A stretch of DNA of 46,186 nt from Nocardiopsis suaedae (GTDB lineage Bacteria > Actinomycetota > Actinomycetes > Streptosporangiales > Streptosporangiaceae). Shown piece by piece: positions 41,873 through 46,186 of the stretch. The stretch spans positions 1-46,186 of the forward strand of contig NZ_JAQFWP010000059.1 in NCBI RefSeq assembly GCF_027706745.1. The letters run 5' to 3'. Positions within the stretch are counted from its first letter, which is position 1. Each line of letters opens with the position of its first letter. The notes beneath the pieces are model-generated. The model saw only the letters and a program-made list of their open reading frames with translations, searched no databases and was not told the origin of the DNA. The translations under genes and the position numbers were made by a program.

Positions 41873-44026
41873 TCACAGCTTCAGCGCCGGGTGCAGGGCG
41901 CTCATCGTCCACATCCGCTTGCGCGCCACGGCCAGCCACGTCAGCAGCCCGAAGACCGCGGTGTAGGCGGCCAGCACCCCGCACGCCCGCAGCACCACCG
42001 TCGTGTCGCCGCCGCTGATCAGCACCCGCAGCGCCGACACCACCCAGCTCATCGGCAGGTAGGGGGAGATCGCCTGGAAGAAGCCCGGGCTGGTCTCCAC
42101 CGGGTAGGTGCCCCCGGCCGAGGTGAGCTGGAGCATCAGCAGCACCAGCGCCAGGATGCGCCCGGCCGAGCCGAAGCGGGCGTTGGCCCACTGCACGACC
42201 GCGGTGTAGGCGGCCGTGGTCAGCAGCAGCAGCCCGACCGTGGCCGGCCAGCGGTCGGCCTGCAGCCCCGGGTACAGGTGCAGCGCGGCCAGGCTGATGC
42301 CCACCTGTGCGGCGCCGATCGCCGCGGCGGGGACCCACCCGGCCAGGGCGATCCGCCAGGACGGGGCGGCCGAGGCCAGCGCGCGGCCCGACATCGGCGG
42401 CAGCACCATGTAGATCATCATCGCGCCCACCCACAGCGACAGCGGGATGAAGAACGGGGCGAAGCCGGTGCCGTACTGCGGGGCCTCGTTGGCGATGTCG
42501 GAGCTCAGCCGGACCGGCTCGCTCATCATGGCGCCGCGGTCCTCGCGGTCGTCCGCGCCGAAGGTGGGGATGGAGTCGGCGCCCTCGTCCAGGCCGTCGG
42601 CCAGGTCGCCGGAACCGGACGCGAGCCGCCCCAGGCCGTCGTCGAGCTCGTCGGCGCCGTCGTCGAGCCGTCCGATGCCCTCGTCCAGCGCCCCGGCCCC
42701 CTCGTCCAGGTCGCCCGCACCGCCGGACGCCTTCTCCAGGCCGTCGCGCAGGTCGCGGCTGCCCTGGGCCAGCTCCTGCAGGCCGTCGTCCAGGTCGTTG
42801 ATCTTGCCCTGCGCGTCCTCGGCCTTGTCGGCCAGGCCGGGGACGGTGTCGGCGACCGTCCCGGCGATGTCGGCGACCTCGTCGGCCTTGGCCTTGATGC
42901 CGTGGATGCGGTCCCAGTTGTCGGCGACGAAGTCGGCGTAGTCCGCCCCGCCGTCCGCGTACGTCCGGGCGTCCTGGAGCAGCGCGTACCCGCCGGGGTC
43001 GGTGGTCTGCAGGTCCGGGTTCTCCTCCAGGTGGTCGGCGACCCTCTGGGAGTAGGCGCGCGCGTCGGCGGCGTCCTGCCGCACCCCGGTGGGCTCGTCG
43101 GGGAGCCCGTCCAGGGCCTCGGACAGGGCGGTGGCGGCCGCCTCGGCGTCCTCGGCGGCGGTCGTGATCTCGTCCTCGTGGTCCCGCAGGTAGGGGATCG
43201 CCTCGTCGGCCTTGGGGTTGAGCTGGTCGGCGGCGTCGGAGACCTGCTGGGAGGCGGTTCCCAGGCCGGAGGCGAGCGTCTGGGAGCCGTCGTAGAGCTC
43301 GTCGATCCCGGTGCTCAGCTCGTCGGCGCCGGAGGAGAGCTGGGAGGAGCCGTCCTTGGCGTCGCCCAGGCCGTCGCTGAGCTGCTCGGACCCGTCTTTG
43401 GCGTCGGCGCTGCCGTCGGCCAGCTTGTCGGCCCCGTCGGCGGCCTCCTCGGTCTTGGAGTGGATCTCGTTGAAGCCGAGGAACATCTTGTCCAGGTAGT
43501 CCGCGACGGCCGTGCTCGCGGCGGCCGAGCGCACCTCCTTGAACGCGGAGGTGAGCAGCTGGCGCACGGTGAAGCCGTTGGCATCGTTGAAGTCGGCCTG
43601 GAGCAGGGCCGGGACCGGTTCGGCGCCGTCCTCGTCGGGGGAGGCCAGGCGCTCGCTGAAGTCCTCGGGGATCGTCAGCGAGACGTAGTAGCGGCCCTGG
43701 GCGACGCCCGCGGCGGCCTCGTCGGCGTCGACGACCTTCCAGTTGAGGTCGCCGCCTTCGAGCAGCTCGTCGGTGATCTCGTCGCCCGCGCTCAGCTCCT
43801 CGCCGCCGGCCTCCACCGGGCGGTCCTCGTTGACCAGGGCCACCGGAAGGTTGCTCATCCGGTCGAAGGGGTCCCAGAACGAGGACAGGTACAGGCCGGA
43901 GTAGAGCAGCGGGACGATGCTCAGCGCGACGATCGCGGCGGTCGTCAGGCGCGCCCGGAAGAACGACCGGACGGACAGGCCGCCCAGGCGCAGCGAGGGC
44001 AGGGCCCGGGGCTTCCGGAGCTTCAC
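41873..44026 (-). CDS. YhgE/Pip-type membrane protein, copy 2
   Basis: This 717-residue paralogue of the first YhgE protein has the same layout. It has an N-terminal helix near 24-46, 'NLPVALVNEDRPVE', 'GRYYVSLTIPEDFS', a helical repeat-rich extracellular region of about 400 residues ('DGSEQLSDGLGDAKDGSSQL...'), and C-terminal helices from 'FFIPLSLWVGAMMIYMVLPP' to 'VFGLLTWLAVARKRMWTMSALHPALKL'. The extracellular repeat tracts diverge from copy 1 much more than the membrane parts. The GTG start overlaps the ATPase stop (GTGA). Conserved order with its ATPase suggests an ABC-2-like or scaffold complex. Confidence 0.9.
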   Translation of the reverse strand: MKLRKPRALPSLRLGGLSVRSFFRARLTTAAIVALSIVPLLYSGLYLSSFWDPFDRMSNLPVALVNEDRPVEAGGEELSAGDEITDELLEGGDLNWKVVDADEAAAGVAQGRYYVSLTIPEDFSERLASPDEDGAEPVPALLQADFNDANGFTVRQLLTSAFKEVRSAAASTAVADYLDKMFLGFNEIHSKTEEAADGADKLADGSADAKDGSEQLSDGLGDAKDGSSQLSSGADELSTGIDELYDGSQTLASGLGTASQQVSDAADQLNPKADEAIPYLRDHEDEITTAAEDAEAAATALSEALDGLPDEPTGVRQDAADARAYSQRVADHLEENPDLQTTDPGGYALLQDARTYADGGADYADFVADNWDRIHGIKAKADEVADIAGTVADTVPGLADKAEDAQGKINDLDDGLQELAQGSRDLRDGLEKASGGAGDLDEGAGALDEGIGRLDDGADELDDGLGRLASGSGDLADGLDEGADSIPTFGADDREDRGAMMSEPVRLSSDIANEAPQYGTGFAPFFIPLSLWVGAMMIYMVLPPMSGRALASAAPSWRIALAGWVPAAAIGAAQVGISLAALHLYPGLQADRWPATVGLLLLTTAAYTAVVQWANARFGSAGRILALVLLMLQLTSAGGTYPVETSPGFFQAISPYLPMSWVVSALRVLISGGDTTVVLRACGVLAAYTAVFGLLTWLAVARKRMWTMSALHPALKL

Positions 44027-44784
44027 GCGTTCTCCTTCTCGGAACGGTTCGGGGAGGATCCGGTGTCGGCGCCGCCGTCGGTGCGGGCGTCGGCGGTCGG
44101 CAGGCGTCCGGCGTGGTGGCGCCCCTCCGGGGGCGGGGCCGCCCCGCCCATCTCGACCACGTCGGCCAGCCCGCGGGCGGCCTCGGCGTCGGCGCAGGCG
44201 GCGACGATGGTGGGCCCGGTGTCGGCGACGGTGCGCAGCCGCTTGAAGAAGGCGCGCCGCTGCTCGGGGCTCAGACCGGTGTCGGCGTTGTCCACCAGCA
44301 CCAGGCGGGGTTCGTCCAGCAGGGCGAGCGCCACGCCCAGGCGGCGCTTCTCGGGCATGCCCAGGTCGCCGACCAGGCGCTGGGTGTCGAGCCCGTCGAG
44401 CCCGGCGGCGGCCAGGGCGGGGCCGGTGATCGAGCGGGGGGCGGGGCGGAAGCGCATGAGCAGCCGCTCGCGCAGGTGCTCGGCGACGCGCAGGCGCTCG
44501 TCCAGGTCGTTGACGCCCTCGCAGAGCGCCAGGGCGGCGGTGCCGCGCACCCTGCGCGCGTTGCGGGGCAGCTCGTGGCCGTCGACGGCGAGGGTCCCGG
44601 AGGTGGGGCGCATCCGCCCGGCCAGGGTGAGCAGCAGCGCGGTGCGTCCGCCGCCGGAGTCGGCCCGCACCGCGGTGAGCGAGCCGGGGGCGGCGTCCAG
44701 GTCCACCCCCGCGTAGACGGTCCCCTGGCCGGTTCGCAGCCCCAGGCCCTGGGCCTGGACCCGTGCCCCCGTCGCCGTGCGCAT
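44023..44784 (-). CDS. Degenerate ABC-type ATPase paired with YhgE, copy 2
   Basis: This 253-residue paralogue of the ATPase at 40307-41014 is even more degenerate. The Walker A position is 'ADSGGGRT' (residues 41-48), lacking both the first Gly and the Lys. Walker B reads 'RLVLVDNADTG', and the signature region is 'DLGMPEKRRLGVALALL'. The conserved 'GVNDLDERLRVAEHL' block is shared with copy 1. The C-terminal 40 residues are polar and low complexity. GGGAGG precedes the ATG at 44784. A TetR-type palindrome lies 28 bases upstream of the start, so this is the first gene of the series. Confidence 0.82.
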   Translation of the reverse strand: MRTATGARVQAQGLGLRTGQGTVYAGVDLDAAPGSLTAVRADSGGGRTALLLTLAGRMRPTSGTLAVDGHELPRNARRVRGTAALALCEGVNDLDERLRVAEHLRERLLMRFRPAPRSITGPALAAAGLDGLDTQRLVGDLGMPEKRRLGVALALLDEPRLVLVDNADTGLSPEQRRAFFKRLRTVADTGPTIVAACADAEAARGLADVVEMGGAAPPPEGRHHAGRLPTADARTDGGADTGSSPNRSEKENA

Positions 44785-44811
44785 GCCGGTGCCTCCCGTG
44801 CGTGTTTTTGA

Positions 44812-44825
44812 ACTGACCAGTCAGT
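44812..44825. promoter_or_regulatory. TetR-type operator candidate upstream of the YhgE series
   Basis: ACTGAC-CA-GTCAGT is a perfect 6-2-6 inverted repeat in an AT-rich patch 28-41 bases upstream of the first ATPase gene. The TGACTGGTCAGT core is typical of TetR-family sites, and the series encodes its own TetR regulator. Confidence 0.65.
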
Positions 44826-44996
44826 ACAAAAGTACGCCACGGGCGGGGGTGGCGGGGTGCGGTCGGACGGTGGAATGCGTCACGCGGTGCTGGGGCGGGG
44901 GTTCCCGAAAAGGCGGCCGAATCGGGCCATCCCGGACATCTTGACCGCGGGCAGGGGAGGCGGCGTAGCCTCGGCCCCGACCCGATCGGAGGATCC

Positions 44997-45482
44997 ATGG
45001 ACCCCACGCGGCCCCCGGGCCTGGACGCGCCCTCGACCCTGCGCGCCGTCAAGGCGGTCTCCCGGCTGAACGCGGCCGTGTACCGCGCCACCGGCGGGCG
45101 CGTGGGCGGCCGCTTCCGGGCGCACCGGGGCTTCCCGCGCGCCATCCCCGTGTGCCTGCTGACCACCCGCGGGCGCAAGAGCGGGCGGCTGCGGACCGCG
45201 CCGCTGCTCTACCTGGAGCTGGAGGACGGGACCGTGGCCGTCGTGGCGTCCCAGGGCGGCATGGCGCGCAACCCCATGTGGTACAGGAACATCCTGGACG
45301 AGCCCCGGGTGGTCCTGCAGACCGGCGCCGACATGACCGTGCGCCGGGCCCGCACCGCCACCCCGGAGGAACGCGCTGAGCTGTGGCCCCGCCTGGTCGA
45401 GCTCTACCCGGAGTACGCGGACTACCAATCGTGGACCGACCGCGAGATCCCGGTGGTCCTCCTGGAGCACCCCGGAAGGTAG
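44997..45482 (+). CDS. Deazaflavin (F420)-dependent reductase, DUF385/Ddn-like
   Basis: This 161-residue split-barrel protein belongs to the nitroreductase-family deazaflavin-dependent enzymes. The pattern 'LLTTRGRKSGRLRTAPLLYLELEDGTVAVVASQGGMARNPMWYRNILDEPRVVLQTG' contains the family hallmarks: GRKSG..R..PL, the ASQGG loop and NP.WY.N. Such enzymes use reduced F420 to reduce quinones or nitro compounds. GGAGG lies five bases before the ATG. It diverges from the YhgE series and appears monocistronic. Confidence 0.9.
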   Translation: MDPTRPPGLDAPSTLRAVKAVSRLNAAVYRATGGRVGGRFRAHRGFPRAIPVCLLTTRGRKSGRLRTAPLLYLELEDGTVAVVASQGGMARNPMWYRNILDEPRVVLQTGADMTVRRARTATPEERAELWPRLVELYPEYADYQSWTDREIPVVLLEHPGR

Positions 45483-45510
45483 GGGACCCGGGGCGCGAGG
45501 TGGATGGCGG

Positions 45511-45730
45511 CGACGACGAAGGTCGGCGGCCCTACCTGCGGGTCGGTCGGCCGCGCGGCGTGTGCGTGGTCACCGTGGATGGCGGCGACGGCCAGAGCGG
45601 GGCTGGTTCCCCGAGCCTGCTTGCCGGGCGCCGGGCCCCTCGCGGTCGGGGTTGGCGGGCGGCTCGGCTGGTATCCCACTCGCGGCCCCCGGCCGGGCGG
45701 CGGGTCGTCGGGGTGCGGGGTGGGGGGCAG
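45511..45730 (+). repeat. Dispersed repeat, copy B1 (tandem unit 1)
   Basis: This is the first of two tandem units with a 220-base period. CGACGACGAAGGTCGGCGG starts at 45511 here and again at 45731. The unit continues with GTGTGCGTGGTCACCGTGG, GGCGGCGACGGCCAGAGCGG and GCCTGCTTGCCGGGCGCCGG blocks identical to unit 2, while the stretch 45538-45553 differs. It lies directly after the F420-type gene, in a 700-base region without genes. Confidence 0.85.
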
Positions 45731-45942
45731 CGACGACGAAGGTCGGCGGCCCTGCCTGCAGCGTTGTCGGCTGCGCGGCGTGTGCGTGGTCACCGTGGAT
45801 GGCGGCGACGGCCAGAGCGGGGGCGGTTCCCCGAGCCTGCTTGCCGGGCGCCGGGCCCCTCGCGGTCCGGGTCGGCGGGCGGCGCGGCTGGTACCCCGCT
45901 CGCGGACTCCGGCCGGGCGGCGGGCCGTTGCGGTGCGGGTGG
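45731..45942 (+). repeat. Dispersed repeat, copy B2 (tandem unit 2)
   Basis: This is the second tandem unit, very similar to B1 over at least 180 bases. It is closer than B1 to copy A at 195-368 in the CGTTGTCGGCTGC block. GCAGC-GTTGTCG-GCTGC forms a small perfect hairpin here, and the other copies have changes in this stem. No open reading frame with a ribosome binding site is present. Confidence 0.85.
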
Positions 45943-46035
45943 GCGGCGCGGCAGGGAAGGCGAGGCTTCTTCGCGTTCCCGGCGGCCACTGGGCCCATCC
46001 CTCGGGCCCTGGGCGAGGCCGCCCGGGGGGGCGGG

Positions 46036-46103
46036 TTCGCCGAAATGCGCCTGGTGGCCGGAATCCGGGCCCCGATTCCGGCCACCAGGCGTACCTCGGC
46101 GAA
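46036..46103. repeat. Large hairpin with 30-base arms
   Basis: The arms at 46036-46065 and 46074-46103 are inverted repeats matching at 27 of 30 positions, with an 8-base loop. The arms begin and end with TTCGCCGA / TCGGCGAA and contain GCCTGGTGGCCGGAATC. There is no T-tract. It may be a strong terminator of a gene beyond the window or a small palindromic mobile unit. Confidence 0.8.
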
Positions 46104-46186
46104 AATGTCCCGCATGGTGAGACGCAGGGGTCGGGGTTCGCCCTCTCCGACGCCCGGACCCGCCCCCGTCGGGCCCGCCCTGAACC

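Noticed and set aside
45511-45942. Tandem repeats as a CRISPR array
   Set aside because: There are only two units of 220 bases, similar over most of their length, with no short repeat/spacer pattern and no cas genes.
45422-46115. Minus-strand frames with a shared A-V-A-A-x-H-x-D-H-A-H peptide in the repeat copies
   Set aside because: No ribosome binding site, and a single-base length difference in copy A shifts the frame outside this short block, so a conserved protein is unlikely.

Overview
The window is very GC-rich DNA. Its codon use, gene density and gene families (a conservon, F420-type reductase, CYP125-like P450 and ATP-grasp RiPP genes) indicate a filamentous actinomycete, most likely Nocardiopsaceae or a close relative. 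The phylum is clear; the family is inference. There are 36 complete protein genes and one partial gene at the left edge. No rRNA, tRNA or CRISPR array was found.

Layout. Bases 1-487 hold the edge of a possible IS30-like transposase gene and one copy of a dispersed repeat. Next come a membrane-anchored metallophosphoesterase (488-1735), a GPH-type transporter with an MpaB-like oxygenase (1769-4181), a complete conservon (cvnA-B-C-D order, 4347-8368) and a VanZ-RDD membrane protein (8831-9952).

Bases 10042-14882 are a compact graspetide-type RiPP locus. One strand has an Fe(II)/2-oxoglutarate oxygenase, an 84-residue precursor, an ATP-grasp macrocyclase and a PIMT-like methyltransferase, the last three coupled by stop/start overlaps. 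A Nudix hydrolase and an XRE regulator diverge from it across a palindromic control region. The methyltransferase suggests an aspartimide-bearing (imiditide-like) product. The oxygenase is the least expected part.

Bases 15097-20676 are ordinary accessory genes: APC exporter, GlxA-type regulator, DUF4333 lipoprotein, NTF2-like protein, DHA2 exporter and a leaderless ArsR-type regulator. Bases 20630-27039 are a six-gene operon: two-component flavin monooxygenase, zinc alcohol dehydrogenase, trehalose-6-phosphate synthase, GalU, flavin reductase and Gfo/Idh/MocA oxidoreductase. It looks like an undescribed route to an oxidised trehalose-type sugar.

Bases 28722-37191 resemble a sterol or branched acyl side-chain degradation locus: a crotonase diverging from a tightly coupled run of acyl-CoA synthetase, tandem DUF35 protein, two thiolase-fold proteins without an obvious nucleophilic Cys, a second acyl-CoA synthetase and a CYP125-like P450. 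Bases 37958-44784 hold two paralogous pairs of a degenerate ABC-type ATPase and a giant YhgE/Pip protein, with a TetR regulator between them. A deazaflavin-dependent reductase follows. The right end carries two tandem copies of the repeat seen at the left end, in opposite orientation, and a 30-bp-arm hairpin.
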